Program-made: the position numbers and the translations under genes
In this document: one piece after another, positions 9,104 through 18,024 of the stretch
Layout: each line of letters opens with the position of its first letter
Numbering within the stretch: position 1 is the stretch's first letter
Notes under the pieces: generated by a model
Seen by the model: the letters and a program-made list of their open reading frames with translations, nothing else
Told to the model about the DNA's origin: nothing
Databases searched by the model: none
Source of the DNA: Curtobacterium sp. MCBD17_035
Lineage (GTDB): Bacteria > Actinomycetota > Actinomycetes > Actinomycetales > Microbacteriaceae
Direction of reading: 5' to 3'
Assembly: GCF_003234815.2 (NCBI RefSeq)
Contig: NZ_CP126279.1
Span: forward strand, 744,001 to 808,000
Length of the DNA stretch: 64,000 nt

Positions 9104-9163
9104 GCGAGATCGCGGTCGTTGCCGTTCTCACCGGAGCCAGAGCGGCAGGGACTGCGATCTCGC
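9104..9163. repeat. 60-bp palindromic repeat, copy B
   Basis: Arms of 25 nt, starting GCGAGATCGCGGTCG and ending GACTGCGATCTCGC, are separated by about 10 nt and have four mismatches. The copy starts 3 nt after the stop of the unknown gene and lies upstream of the catalase gene. Confidence 0.8.
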
Positions 9164-9273
9164 GGACAGGGGGACGGGCGGCCGGCTGCGGCACGCCCGG
9201 GTGCCGGCCGTGCAGGCGCCCCGGGGCCGATGGAGGACACTGGGAAGGCAGCCGTCCAGGAAAGGAACAACCC

Positions 9274-10929
9274 GTGACCGACGTCTCCTCCCAGCCTCCC
9301 GCCGAGGGTGACGACCGCGAGGTCCTCACCAACCGTCAGGGCCACCCGGTCTACGACAACCAGAACCAGCGCACCGTCGGCGCCCGGGGGCCCGCGACGC
9401 TCGAGAACTACCAGTTCCTCGAGAAGATCAGCCACTTCGACCGCGAGCGCATCCCGGAGCGTGTCGTCCACGCCCGCGGCTTCGTCGCCTTCGGGTACTT
9501 CGAGGCGACCGGGCAGTGGGGCGACGAGCCGATCGCGCAGTACACGCGCGCCAAGCTGTTCCAGGAGGCCGGCAAGCGCACCGACGTCGCCATCCGCTTC
9601 TCGACCGTCATCGGTGGCCGGGACTCCTCCGAGGCCGCCCGCGACCCGCGCGGCTTCGCCGTCAAGTTCTACACCGAGGACGGCAACTGGGACCTCGTCG
9701 GCAACAACCTCGGCGTCTTCTTCATCCGCGACGCCATCAAGTTCCCGGACGTGATCCACTCCCTCAAGCCGGACCCCCAGACGTTCCGCCAGGAGCCGGC
9801 CCGCATCTTCGACTTCATGTCGCAGACACCCGAGTCGATGCACATGCTCGTCAACCTGTTCAGCCCGCGCGGCATCCCGGCGAACTACCGGACGCAGCAG
9901 GGCTTCGGCGTGAACGCCTACAAGTGGGTCAACGCCGAGGGCGAGACGAAGCTCGTCAAGTACCACTGGATCCCGTCGGTCGGCGTCAGCAGCATGACCG
10001 AGGCCGACGCCGCCGCGGTCCAGGCGGGCGACCTCGGCCACGCGTCGAAGGACCTCCACGAGGCGATCGAGCGCGGCGAGTACCCGGAGTGGGAACTCCG
10101 CGTCCAGATGATGGACGACCACGACCACCCCGAGCTCGACTTCGACCCGCTCGACGACACGAAGCTCTGGCCCGAGAACGAGTTCCCGCCGAGGAAGGTC
10201 GGCACGATGGTGCTCAACCGGAACGTGTCGGACTTCTTCGCCGAGAACGAGCAGATCTCGTTCGGCACCGGTGTGCTCGTCGAGGGCCTCGACTTCTCGG
10301 ACGACAAGATGCTCGTCGGCCGCACGTTCTCGTACTCGGACACGCAGCGCTACCGCGTCGGGCCGAACTACCTGCAGCTCCCGGTCAACCAGCCGAAGAA
10401 CGCGCGCGTGCACACGAACCAGCGCGACGGGCAGATGGCCTACCACCAGGGCGGCGGACCCAACCCGCACGTCAACTACGAGCCCTCGATCACGGACGGC
10501 AGCCTCCGCGAGGCCGAGTACCCGACGCACGACGAGCAGGGGCCGGAGATCGTCGGGCGGCTGACGCGCAAGCGGATCCCACGCACGAACGACTACACGC
10601 AGGCCGGGCAGCGCTTCCGGCTCATGGAGGACTGGGAGCGCGACGACCTCGTCCAGAACTTCGTCACGCTCATCTCGCAGGCGGCCCGCCCGGTGCAGGA
10701 GCGCATGCTCTGGCACTTCTACATGGTCGAGGACGAGCTCGGGCAGCGCGTGGGCGAGGGCCTCGGCATCACCCTCGAGGAGGTCGCCGACCTGCCGCCG
10801 CTGCAGTCCCAGACCCTGTCCGACGACGAGCTCGCCCGCCTGGCGAACCTCGGGTACAACGGCCCGCGCGACGTCGAGGGGTTGCTCATGACGCACTGCG
10901 TGCCGGACGAGCGCGCCGTCATGGTCTGA
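9274..10929 (+). CDS. Haem catalase
   Basis: This 551-residue monofunctional catalase disproportionates hydrogen peroxide in the cytosol. The distal His lies in ERVVHARG (about residue 66), the distal Asn in VGNNLGVFF (about 145), and the proximal haem Tyr in [13 protein letters not shown] (about 354). The GTG start follows AAAGGAA at a good distance. The length fits a small-subunit catalase with a short C-terminal extension. The gene is alone on its transcript and ends at the hairpin 10947-10987. It belongs to oxidative-stress defence along with the MsrA gene elsewhere in the window. Confidence 0.95.
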   Translation: MTDVSSQPPAEGDDREVLTNRQGHPVYDNQNQRTVGARGPATLENYQFLEKISHFDRERIPERVVHARGFVAFGYFEATGQWGDEPIAQYTRAKLFQEAGKRTDVAIRFSTVIGGRDSSEAARDPRGFAVKFYTEDGNWDLVGNNLGVFFIRDAIKFPDVIHSLKPDPQTFRQEPARIFDFMSQTPESMHMLVNLFSPRGIPANYRTQQGFGVNAYKWVNAEGETKLVKYHWIPSVGVSSMTEADAAAVQAGDLGHASKDLHEAIERGEYPEWELRVQMMDDHDHPELDFDPLDDTKLWPENEFPPRKVGTMVLNRNVSDFFAENEQISFGTGVLVEGLDFSDDKMLVGRTFSYSDTQRYRVGPNYLQLPVNQPKNARVHTNQRDGQMAYHQGGGPNPHVNYEPSITDGSLREAEYPTHDEQGPEIVGRLTRKRIPRTNDYTQAGQRFRLMEDWERDDLVQNFVTLISQAARPVQERMLWHFYMVEDELGQRVGEGLGITLEEVADLPPLQSQTLSDDELARLANLGYNGPRDVEGLLMTHCVPDERAVMV

Positions 10930-10946
10930 TCAGGTCGTCCGCCGTC

Positions 10947-10987
10947 CGGGAGGCGCGGTGCTGGTCCGTCCCGCACCGCGCCTCCCG
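10947..10987. terminator. Hairpin between convergent catalase and SDR genes
   Basis: A perfect 15-bp stem, CGGGAGGCGCGGTGC and its complement, has an 11-nt loop and no T tract. Confidence 0.7.
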
Positions 10988-11041
10988 TGCGTTCGGCGTC
11001 GTGTGCCGTCGCGCTGGACGCGGACAGCAGGACCGCGCACG

Positions 11042-11794
11042 TCAGGACGGACGCGAGCCGCCCTCGAGCAGGAGCACCTGCCCCGTGAGGTAGGCGTTCC
11101 CGAGCGCGGCGAGCGTGAGCTGGGCGACCTCGTCCGGACGCCCGAGCCGTCCCACCGGCGGCGTCGGGACCGACGAGGGCATGCCGTCGATCATCGCCGT
11201 GTCCGCGATGAGTGCCGGGGCGATCGCGTTCACCGTGACCCCGTGCGCGGCGGCCCTCGCGGACAGCGCGTGCACGAGCCCGTGCAGCCCGGCCTTCGAC
11301 GCGGCGTAGTGCGGGCCGACGAACCCGCCCGTGAACGCGGCGACGCTCGAGGTGAAGACGATCCGTCCCCAGCCGCGCTCGACCATGCCGGGCAGGAGTG
11401 CCTGCGCGAGGACGAACGGCGCCGTCAGGTTGACGCGGAGGGTGCGCTCCCAGTCCTCCGGGCTGATCTCGTCGAGCGCGCGGACGTCGCCGACGCCGGC
11501 GATCGGCAGCAGGACGTCGACCGGTCCGAACGGGTCCGCGGCGGCCTCCGCCACCGCGTGCAGCCGCTCGGTGTCCGTCATGTCCGCCTCGACGAGCACG
11601 AGTCGGCCCGTGCGCCCCGGGTCGAGTTCGGCCGTGGAAGCGCGGCTGCGGTCGCGTACCGTGCCCACCACCGCGTACCCCGCGTCGAGGAGGCCCCGGG
11701 TCACCGCCCGCCCGATGCCACCGGTGACGCCCGTGACGAGCGCGACCCGTCCCTCCCGGCTCGGTTCCGACGTGGGCCGTTCGTCATCTGCCAT
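11042..11794 (-). CDS. SDR family oxidoreductase
   Basis: This 250-residue classical short-chain dehydrogenase has a TGVTGGIG cofactor loop near residue 21, a catalytic Tyr-Lys in YAASKAG, a Ser in FTSSVAAF, and a C-terminal VLLLEGG. The FabG-like architecture suggests NADP(H)-dependent reduction of a carbonyl or oxidation of an alcohol. The usual NNAG motif is replaced by PIAGVG, a mild deviation. The substrate is unknown. It is encoded head-to-tail with the threonine aldolase gene upstream on the same strand, with about 130 bp between them. Confidence 0.85.
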   Translation of the reverse strand: MADDERPTSEPSREGRVALVTGVTGGIGRAVTRGLLDAGYAVVGTVRDRSRASTAELDPGRTGRLVLVEADMTDTERLHAVAEAAADPFGPVDVLLPIAGVGDVRALDEISPEDWERTLRVNLTAPFVLAQALLPGMVERGWGRIVFTSSVAAFTGGFVGPHYAASKAGLHGLVHALSARAAAHGVTVNAIAPALIADTAMIDGMPSSVPTPPVGRLGRPDEVAQLTLAALGNAYLTGQVLLLEGGSRPS

Positions 11795-11861
11795 GCCACC
11801 TGCCTACTCGCCGGCGGGTTCCCGGCGCCCGGCGGCGCCGGCCTGCGTGGCCGGTGCGGAC

Positions 11862-11937
11862 CCCTACCGCTCGGTGCCCCTACCGCTCGGTGTCCCTACC
11901 GCTCGGTGTCCCTACCGCTCGGTGTCCCTACCGCTGG
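11862..11937. repeat. 16-bp tandem repeat at the end of the aldolase gene
   Basis: The unit CCCTACCGCTCGGTGT recurs at exact 16-bp steps (CTA at 11864, 11880, 11896, 11912 and 11928) with one variant base, then ends in CCCTACCGCTGG. The last unit contains the TAG stop of the aldolase gene, so the array extends from the coding end into the intergenic region. Confidence 0.85.
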
Positions 11938-12929
11938 ATGCCGCGGAGGACGTCGACCGCGCGGGTGATGTCGTCGCCCGTGGCGTCGAGGTGCGTCACC
12001 ATGCGGATGCGCGTCCGGCCGGACTGCATCACGCGCACGCCCTGGGCCTCGGCCTCGTGCGCGAACCGCGCCGCGTCGGACACGTCCGCGAACACGATGT
12101 TCGACTCGACCGTCGCGGGGTCGACCCCGACGGCCGCGGCGAGGAGTCGGGCGTTCACGTGGTCCTCGGCGAGGCGGTCGACGTGGTTCCGGATGGCGTA
12201 CCGGCCGGCCGCGGCGAGCATCCCGACCTGCCGCATGCCGCCGCCGTAACGCTTGCGCCAGATGCGGGCGGCGTCGATGCGCTCCTGTGAGGCGACGAGC
12301 ACCGACCCGACCGGGGCGCCGAGGCCCTTCGACAGGCAGACCGAGACCGTGTCGAACCCGGCGGCCAGCTCGCGCAACGGCGTGCCCGAAGCGACGTGCG
12401 CGTTCCACAGCCGAGCGCCGTCGAGGTGCACCGCGAGCCCGTTCGTCCGCGCGTACTCCTGCACGGCGCGGACCTCGCTCTGGGGCTGCACGGTGCCACC
12501 GCCGAAGTTGTGGGTGTTCTCGATCGCGATCGCAGCGGTGGACACCATGTACGACCCGGCGTCCGGCTCCGCGATCTGCTCGACCGCCCGGTGGTCGAGG
12601 CGGCCGTACGGCGTCGCCCACGTCCGGGTCGTGATCCCCGAGAACACCGCGGCGGCGCCGAGTTCGGCTCGGGCCACGTGGGCCTGGACGTCGCAGACGA
12701 GCTCCTGACCGGGCGCGACGAGCATCCGCAGTCCCAACTGGTTCGCCATCGAGCCCGACGGCGCGTAGAGGCCCGCTTCGAACCCGAGGAGATCGGCGAC
12801 CTCGGCCTCGAGCGCGTTCACCTCCGGGTCCTCGCCGTACACGTCGTCGCCGACCTCGGCGTCGAGCATCGCGGCGCGCATCGCGGCGGTCGGGCGGGTG
12901 ACGGTGTCGGAGCGCAGGTCGATGGGCAC
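11928..12929 (-). CDS. ltaE: Low-specificity L-threonine aldolase
   Basis: This 333-residue PLP enzyme of fold type I cleaves L-threonine or allo-threonine to glycine and acetaldehyde. It starts with [16 protein letters not shown], typical of the family, and carries the PLP-binding Lys in [13 protein letters not shown]. An HLDGARLWN motif holds the Asp that contacts the pyridine nitrogen. The GTG at 12929 is 6 nt after TACCGT, which suggests a leaderless mRNA. The stop codon is embedded in a 16-bp tandem repeat. Confidence 0.92.
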   Translation of the reverse strand: MPIDLRSDTVTRPTAAMRAAMLDAEVGDDVYGEDPEVNALEAEVADLLGFEAGLYAPSGSMANQLGLRMLVAPGQELVCDVQAHVARAELGAAAVFSGITTRTWATPYGRLDHRAVEQIAEPDAGSYMVSTAAIAIENTHNFGGGTVQPQSEVRAVQEYARTNGLAVHLDGARLWNAHVASGTPLRELAAGFDTVSVCLSKGLGAPVGSVLVASQERIDAARIWRKRYGGGMRQVGMLAAAGRYAIRNHVDRLAEDHVNARLLAAAVGVDPATVESNIVFADVSDAARFAHEAEAQGVRVMQSGRTRIRMVTHLDATGDDITRAVDVLRGIQR

Positions 12930-13216
12930 CCGATGACGGTACTCCGACTGGTCGTGGCGCTCCGCATCCGACCCGGGGTGCGGCCGGGCCGCGTGGTGAC
13001 AGCGCCTGGGCCTCCTCGGTCGCGAGCCCCGGATGGGGCAGGGCACCCTCATCGGAACCGCTTCCGGACCGGGCGTCTGAGCTGGTCATGGTGGCAGCGT
13101 CCGTGCGGTCGTTCCACGAGCGGCCGTGGCTCGCACGACCCGAGAACGGACACCGAACGGCACGGCAGGTTCGTCCAGACGGGGTGACGCCCCGGCCGCT
13201 GCGGCGTGTCGGCGGG

Positions 13217-14152
13217 TCATCGCAGGGCCCCGATCGCTTCCTTCGCCGCGGCAGCGACGAGCGCGTCACTGGGTTCGGCTGCCTGGGTGCTCTTGGTGGT
13301 CTGGATCGCGAGGACGATCGGCGCACCCGAGGGCGGCCACACCACGGCGATGTCGTTGCGGACGCCGTAGTACCCGGTGCCGGTCTTGTCGGCGACCGTC
13401 CATCCCGCCGGAACGGCGGCGCGGACGAGGTCGTCCCCCGTGGTGTTCGCGCGCATCCACCCGATCAGTCGGGCGCGCTCCGATGCGTGCAGCACGCTGC
13501 CGAGCACCAGCCGATCGAGATCCAGCGCCAGCGCTCGAGGTGTCGAGGTGTCGCGGTCGTCGCCGGGCACCGCCGCGTTCAGGTCGGGCTCCGTCCGATC
13601 CGACCGCGTGGTGGTGTCCCCGATTCTCCGCAACGCGGTCTCGAACCCCGCGGGGCCCCCGACTCGCTGCAACACGATGTTGCCGGCCGTGTTGTCGCTC
13701 TGCTCCAACGCCGCCGCGACGACGTCGCCGAGGCGCATCCCCGACTCGACGTGCTGCGAGGTGACCGGCGAACCGGCCAGGATCTCGTCCTGCGCGAGGT
13801 CGACGTGCGCGTCCAGATCGGTCGACGGGTCGGCCAGCAGGACGCCGGCGGCGAGCGATTTGTAGGTGGACGCGTAGGCGAACCGCCGGTTGGCGTTGTG
13901 GGCCACGGTCTGCCGGGTTCCGGTGTCCAGCGCGAAGACGCCCAGCGTCGCGCCGTACGTCTGCTGCAGACGGTCGAACGCCGGTGCTGTCGTCGCCGCC
14001 GCGCTTCGTGCCTCGTCTGGCTCGGACGTGACCGATGACGTCGGTCCCACCGCCCGGTGTGCGTCGTCCACGCCGGAGCATCCGGCCATGGCCAGGACGG
14101 CGATCGCTGCGACGACGGAACGTGCGAGCGCGCGCACTCGAGATGTCTGCAT
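13217..14152 (-). CDS. Class A beta-lactamase, lipoprotein
   Basis: The product is 311 residues. A type II signal peptide ends at AMAGC (Cys25), so the enzyme is predicted to be lipid-anchored outside the membrane. All class A motifs are present: Ser95-x-x-Lys98 (STYK), SDN in EQSDNTAG, the omega-loop ExxLN in EPDLN, and KTG in ADKTGTG. It should hydrolyse penicillins and perhaps cephalosporins through an acyl-serine intermediate. The spectrum cannot be predicted. The ATG at 14152 has AAGGG upstream. No regulator of the BlaI or AmpR type is adjacent. Confidence 0.93.
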   Translation of the reverse strand: MQTSRVRALARSVVAAIAVLAMAGCSGVDDAHRAVGPTSSVTSEPDEARSAAATTAPAFDRLQQTYGATLGVFALDTGTRQTVAHNANRRFAYASTYKSLAAGVLLADPSTDLDAHVDLAQDEILAGSPVTSQHVESGMRLGDVVAAALEQSDNTAGNIVLQRVGGPAGFETALRRIGDTTTRSDRTEPDLNAAVPGDDRDTSTPRALALDLDRLVLGSVLHASERARLIGWMRANTTGDDLVRAAVPAGWTVADKTGTGYYGVRNDIAVVWPPSGAPIVLAIQTTKSTQAAEPSDALVAAAAKEAIGALR

Positions 14153-14460
14153 GACGCAACCCTTGCGACTGCCCGCCCGTGCAGTCAAAGACGGCTGGCT
14201 CGAACGCCATGCATGACCGGCATGCTCCGACCGTGGACCGCGTCGGCGCGCGCTGCGTCGTCGACGGCCGCGAAGACGCTCCGCGCGGTGGTCCGCTTCT
14301 TCAGCTGGTGAACGCCCTGCGATCGCCGAGGATCGCAGACCCCTGAGCATCGACGACCGCTCCGCGTGCGACCGGCAGACTGGAGGCCCAACGGTGGTCA
14401 GCAGGCGGCTCACGTCCGGCTCCGGTCGCCGACACCGTTCACCGATGCGGAGGACAGTCC
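14153..14460. other. Intergenic region between divergent beta-lactamase and SDR genes
   Basis: No gene is supported in these 308 bp. There is one hairpin, at 14317-14338, with the 8-bp arms CTGCGATC and GATCGCAG. GGAGG lies before the SDR start. No clear operator was found. Confidence 0.5.
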
Positions 14461-15222
14461 ATGAAAGCCGAACCCCTGAGCGGATCCGTCGCGCTCGTGA
14501 CCGCAGCCGCTCGCGGGATCGGGCGATCGATCGCGCTCGACCTCGCGCAACACGGTGCCGACGTCGCCCTCGGGGTGCGCGACCCGGAAGGTGCCGCGGC
14601 GCTCGCGGACGAGATCCGCGCGCTGGGCAGGAGCGTGGCCGTCGTCGCGATGGACGTGACCGACCTCGCTGCATGCCGGGAGGCGGTCGATCGCGTCGCT
14701 GCGGAATTCGGGACCATCGACATCCTGGTGAACAACGCCGGCGGGAGCATCGTCGAGGATGCGTTCGACGTCACCGAGGAACACTTCGATGCCGTCTGGT
14801 CGCTCACCACGAAGTCGACGTTCTTCATCTCGCAGTACGTCGCTCGCCACATGCGGACTGTGGGCCGAGGCTCGATCGTGAACATCGCTTCGCAAGCCGG
14901 CCTCGTCGCGCTGCCTGGCGAGTCCTCCTACTGCACCAGCAAAGCCGCCGTGATCCACCTCACCAAGTGCCTGGCAGTCGAGTGGGGCCAGTACGGGATC
15001 CGTGTGAACGCCGTTGCGCCGACCTTCATCGAGACGGACGGCACCGCTCCAGCCCTGTCCGACGACGCGTTCCGGGACGACACGGTGGACCGCATCGCCG
15101 CACTGCACCGCATCGGACAGCCGCACGAGGTCGCCGCCGCCGTCACCTTCCTCGCAGGCGAGGGGGCCTCGCTCATCACCGGAACCGCGCTGCCGATCGA
15201 CGGGGGCTGGACGGCCCGCTGA
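14461..15222 (+). CDS. SDR family oxidoreductase (FabG-like)
   Basis: This 253-residue protein is a classical SDR. It shows the cofactor loop TAAARGIGRS, the NNAGG motif, a catalytic Ser in NIASQAG, a catalytic Tyr and Lys in YCTSKAA, and the C-terminal ALPIDGGWTAR. GGAGG lies 8 nt before the ATG. FabG-like enzymes reduce 3-oxo groups or oxidise sugars and alcohols with NAD(P). No neighbour indicates the substrate. It converges on the TetX-like gene. Confidence 0.85.
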   Translation: MKAEPLSGSVALVTAAARGIGRSIALDLAQHGADVALGVRDPEGAAALADEIRALGRSVAVVAMDVTDLAACREAVDRVAAEFGTIDILVNNAGGSIVEDAFDVTEEHFDAVWSLTTKSTFFISQYVARHMRTVGRGSIVNIASQAGLVALPGESSYCTSKAAVIHLTKCLAVEWGQYGIRVNAVAPTFIETDGTAPALSDDAFRDDTVDRIAALHRIGQPHEVAAAVTFLAGEGASLITGTALPIDGGWTAR

Positions 15223-15307
15223 CCCGAACGGAGGCGCGTCGCCGACGCGGCTCGATCCACTGGTGCGGCGTCGCGGCGTCGGCGGCTCGATGCTCGACCC
15301 CAGGGGG

Positions 15308-16498
15308 TCATGGTCGTCCTGGCAGCAGCCGTGTGAGGGGCCGGGTGAGGCGTGCGAGGAGCGCCGCGCGTTCGAAGAACGAGACCATCTGCCGCGGGGC
15401 GTCGTCGTTGAAGATCATGGCGAGACCGCGTGCTGATGCTGATGCTGATGCCTTCGCTCGGCGGAACATCTTCCGCTCGTAGCGTCCGAGTGCACGGTCG
15501 AGGTGTGGGCTCTCGATGACGGTGCGGGCGAGGTCTGCGCCGTCGATGAGGGCGAGGTTCGCGCCCTCGCCGGCGAACGGGGACATCAGGTGCGCGGCGT
15601 CGCCTACGGCCGTCACTCCTGGTACTCGGCGCCAGGTGAGGCCGATCGGGAGTGCGTAGATCGGACGCGGCCAGATGGTGTCGTCGCTGTCACGGATCAT
15701 GTCCGTCAGCGGTCCGGCCCAGTCCCGGTACTCCCGCAGCAGCGCCGCACGCGCCGCCATCGGGTCGGTCCAGTCGATGCCGCTGGTCGCGGCCCAGTCC
15801 TCCGGCACGCGGAGACCGAGCCCCAGTGCGATCTCCTCTCCGCCATGGCCGCCGATCGACTTGTTGTCCGAGAGGGCGAAGAACGTCCCGTGCCCGGTCG
15901 TGCGGAGCGCCTCAGGGTGCGCACGGACCGCGTCCGAGAGCCGGAGCTCCACCATCGTGATGCCCGTGTACTCCGGCACGGTCGATGTCAGCGCCGTGCT
16001 CCGCACCCTCGACCACGCGCCATCGGCGCCGACGACGAGGTCTGCTGTGACCGTGCTCCCGTCGACGAACTGCAGTTCCCGCACCGGACCGTCCGTTCGG
16101 ACCCCGGTGACCTTCGCGCCCCACCTGATCGTTCCTGGCTCGAGTGCGTCCACGAGCAGTTGCCGGAGTGCCTGCCGCTCGACTTCCGGGCGACCGTTCC
16201 CGCCGTCGACTTCGCTCTCGTCCACCAGCAGCCGCGCGTGGCGGTCCATCACCCGTGTCGCTTCACCTCCATGGCGAACGAGCGCGCGGAACTGATCGAA
16301 CACGCCGGCCTGACGCAGTGCCTCTTGCCCGGTCGCGGTGTGGATGTCGAGCGAGCCGCCTTGTCGGCGTGCGTCCGCAGCGGTGTCGGCCTCGTGGATG
16401 GTGACGGGCAGGCCGGCTCGTTGCAGGATCCGGGCACAGACCAGGCCGCTGAGTCCTGCTCCCACGATGGCGACCGCGGGCCGCTCTTGCACGTTCAT
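15308..16498 (-). CDS. TetX-like FAD-dependent monooxygenase
   Basis: This 396-residue class A flavin monooxygenase has the FAD-binding GAGLSGL near residue 14, GGSLDIHTATGQEAL, which closely follows the TetX pattern, VVGADGAWSRVR, and GDAAHLMSPFAGEGANLAL for the FAD ribityl. TetX-type enzymes hydroxylate tetracyclines, while relatives act on other aromatic or polyketide substrates. Resistance is therefore possible but unproven. A short ASASASA run near the C-terminus is encoded by an in-frame hexanucleotide repeat. It is divergent from a TetR gene across an operator-bearing gap of 63 bp, so it is very likely ligand-induced. Confidence 0.85.
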   Translation of the reverse strand: MNVQERPAVAIVGAGLSGLVCARILQRAGLPVTIHEADTAADARRQGGSLDIHTATGQEALRQAGVFDQFRALVRHGGEATRVMDRHARLLVDESEVDGGNGRPEVERQALRQLLVDALEPGTIRWGAKVTGVRTDGPVRELQFVDGSTVTADLVVGADGAWSRVRSTALTSTVPEYTGITMVELRLSDAVRAHPEALRTTGHGTFFALSDNKSIGGHGGEEIALGLGLRVPEDWAATSGIDWTDPMAARAALLREYRDWAGPLTDMIRDSDDTIWPRPIYALPIGLTWRRVPGVTAVGDAAHLMSPFAGEGANLALIDGADLARTVIESPHLDRALGRYERKMFRRAKASASASARGLAMIFNDDAPRQMVSFFERAALLARLTRPLTRLLPGRP

Positions 16499-16515
16499 GG
16501 TCGGGACGGTAGCAC

Positions 16516-16541
16516 TAGTCACTAGGAGTTCATAGTCGCTA
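16516..16541. promoter_or_regulatory. Putative TetR operator (two direct near-palindromes)
   Basis: TAGTCACTA at 16516-16524 and TAGTCGCTA at 16533-16541 are direct repeats 17 bp apart. The first is embedded in the palindrome CTAGTCACTAG. They fill the gap between the TetX-like and TetR genes and end just before the TetR -10 (TAGGAT, 16550-16555). Confidence 0.55.
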
Positions 16542-16561
16542 CAGATCGGTAGGATGGCGGC

Positions 16562-17140
16562 ATGGGAGATGAACAGGGGCGGCGGGAGCGGAAGAAGGCC
16601 GTGACTCGCCAACGCCTCACGGACGCCGCCGTGCGGCTGTTCCTCGCTCGCGGCTACGACGCCGTGACCGTGGCTGAGGTGGCGGAGGAAGCAGACACCG
16701 CGCTCACCACGCTGTTCGCCCACTTTCCCGACGGGAAGCAAGCCCTCGTGTTCGGAGGCAGTGGGGACCGCGCGGCGAGCCTCGCACAGGCCATCGAGGG
16801 TCGACCGGTCGAGCAGGATGCCCTCACCGCGGTCGAGGAGTTCATCGCCGCGCACGGCCCGTTCGACGGGAAGCGGGACACTGAGACCAGTGCCGTGTTC
16901 GACCTGATCCGCACCACGCCCGCATTGACCGAGTACGCACGTCAGCGCTGGGTCCGATGCCAGGACGTGCTCGCCAGGACGCTCACAGAGGTCGGTGGGT
17001 ACGGCTCTCCGGCCGCCGTGGACGCCCTGGCCCGATTCGTCCTCGAGTCGCCGCAGATCGCCGGCGCTCACCCGCGCCCGGGCCAGGCGCTGCACGAGAT
17101 CTTCGACCACGTCCGGAAGGGATGGCCCCACGTCGAGTAG
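16562..17140 (+). CDS. TetR/AcrR family transcriptional regulator
   Basis: This 192-residue regulator has an N-terminal helix-turn-helix (residues about 15-60, with LFLARGYDAVTVAEVAEEAD and LFAHFPDGKQAL) and a helical ligand-binding domain. It is transcribed divergently from the TetX-like monooxygenase and presumably represses it and itself through the direct repeats at 16516-16541. The ATG lies 6 nt after TAGGAT, which suggests a leaderless start. The inducer is likely to be the monooxygenase substrate. Confidence 0.88.
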   Translation: MGDEQGRRERKKAVTRQRLTDAAVRLFLARGYDAVTVAEVAEEADTALTTLFAHFPDGKQALVFGGSGDRAASLAQAIEGRPVEQDALTAVEEFIAAHGPFDGKRDTETSAVFDLIRTTPALTEYARQRWVRCQDVLARTLTEVGGYGSPAAVDALARFVLESPQIAGAHPRPGQALHEIFDHVRKGWPHVE

Positions 17141-17524
17141 CCGACGGCGTGGCGAGTCCTCACGGACGTGCAGCCGTCGATCGGCTCCCGCACGTGCTCC
17201 GCCTGATCGCACCAGCTCACTGCATCAACGGGGACTCGCTCTCCGGGAGGAGGAACCATGTACATCACGGACTGGCCTGGCCGCAGCACGTCGACGCCGA
17301 CGAGGCGGCACGGATCTTCCACCACTACTTCCAACACCGGACCGTGCCCGACGACGACACGCTCCGCCTCATCGACGACATGTGATCGCCGCCGGAGCCC
17401 GAGCACCGCTCGTCGACATCGAGGGTCCTCCACCGAGCGGTGGAGCCGGCATCCGCCGGTCGTCGGACGGAGGTGCTCCTGCTGGCGGTCGACGCGGCGG
17501 TGGCCGCACGTGGAGGCTGGTCGT
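17141..17524. other. Intergenic stretch holding a broken small gene
   Basis: Apart from the disrupted 40-codon gene at 17258-17385, this 384-bp stretch holds only GGAGG at 17512-17516, the ribosome binding site of the next gene. Confidence 0.5.
17258..17385 (+). pseudogene. 40-codon gene broken by a 5-bp tandem duplication
   Basis: A very strong ribosome binding site (GGGAGGAGG, then a short spacer) precedes ATG 17258. The frame begins MYITDW and is then shifted. The pentamer TGGCC is duplicated at 17273-17277 and 17278-17282. Removing one copy restores an uninterrupted 40-residue protein: MYITDWPQHVDADEAA, then RIFHHYFQHRTVP, then DDDTLRLIDDM. Its codon use is typical of its neighbours and it ends at TGA 17383-17385. 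As written, the frame runs on into the next gene's frame. I do not recognise the family. It is either a recent frameshift, an error in the sequence, or a slippage-controlled gene. Confidence 0.55.
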
Positions 17525-17971
17525 ATGTCTGGATCCAGCACGTCCCGTTTCCGTCTCATGACCGCGACCGCCATCGCCGCGTCGGTCGCACTGCTCGGCA
17601 CCGGGTGCAGTTACGTCGACCAGCAGATCGGTGACGCGTGGGCGGTCACCTACGAGGTCCACGTCGACCGGCCGACCGGCGCGGAACTCACCGAGGTCAA
17701 GGCCGAGGGTGCCAGGGAGCGTGGTGACGCTCCGGAGGTCCAGCGGCTCGGATCCGTCACGACGGGCACCACGGACGGTGACGGGTCGCGGTGGACGCAC
17801 GACGTCGTGGTCCTGACCGAGCAACGAGCGTCGGTCACCGCGACGCCCGGGAAGGGTGCCACGGCGACCTGCCGGATCCTGCTCGACGGGAAGCGCGTGA
17901 TCGCGACCGAGACGTCCACGACTCCAGGTGGGCGTGTTGCGTGCTCAGTGACGACGCCGAAGTTCAGCTAG
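17525..17971 (+). CDS. MmpS-like lipoprotein
   Basis: This 148-residue protein has a signal peptide with lipobox GTGC, followed by a beta-rich domain (WAVTYEVHVDRPTGAELTEV and later TCRILLDGKRVIATE). The domain resembles MmpS-type transport accessory proteins, which form a small periplasmic or outer-face beta-sandwich. No MmpL transporter is next to it, so it is an orphan. GGAGG sits 8 nt before the ATG. The family assignment is moderate and the role unknown. Confidence 0.65.
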   Translation: MSGSSTSRFRLMTATAIAASVALLGTGCSYVDQQIGDAWAVTYEVHVDRPTGAELTEVKAEGARERGDAPEVQRLGSVTTGTTDGDGSRWTHDVVVLTEQRASVTATPGKGATATCRILLDGKRVIATETSTTPGGRVACSVTTPKFS

Positions 17972-17996
17972 CGCGACCCGCTCGGACACTGCTCCG

Positions 17997-18012
17997 CCTA
18001 CCGAACGGTAGG
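17997..18012. promoter_or_regulatory. TetR operator palindrome
   Basis: CCTACCG-AA-CGGTAGG has perfect 7-bp arms. It abuts the -10 element TAGACT (18013-18018), which is 6 nt before the TetR start. Binding here should block the promoter of the TetR/DUF1772 operon. Confidence 0.7.
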
Positions 18013-18024
18013 TAGACTGTACGC

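Noticed and set aside
7618..10896. A 1092-codon open frame on the minus strand across several genes
   Set aside because: It is antisense to well-supported genes, including the catalase gene, and is a by-product of high GC content. Its translation is low-complexity Arg/Val/Asp/Glu-rich sequence.
11862..11937. Possible CRISPR array
   Set aside because: Units are 16 bp and directly abutting, with no spacers. There are no cas genes in the window.
15432..15450. GCTGAT x3 repeat in the TetX-like gene as a phase switch
   Set aside because: The repeat is 6 bp long and stays in frame, so slippage would not turn the gene off.
17525..17971. MmpS/MmpL export pair
   Set aside because: No large RND transporter lies next to the MmpS-like gene in this window.
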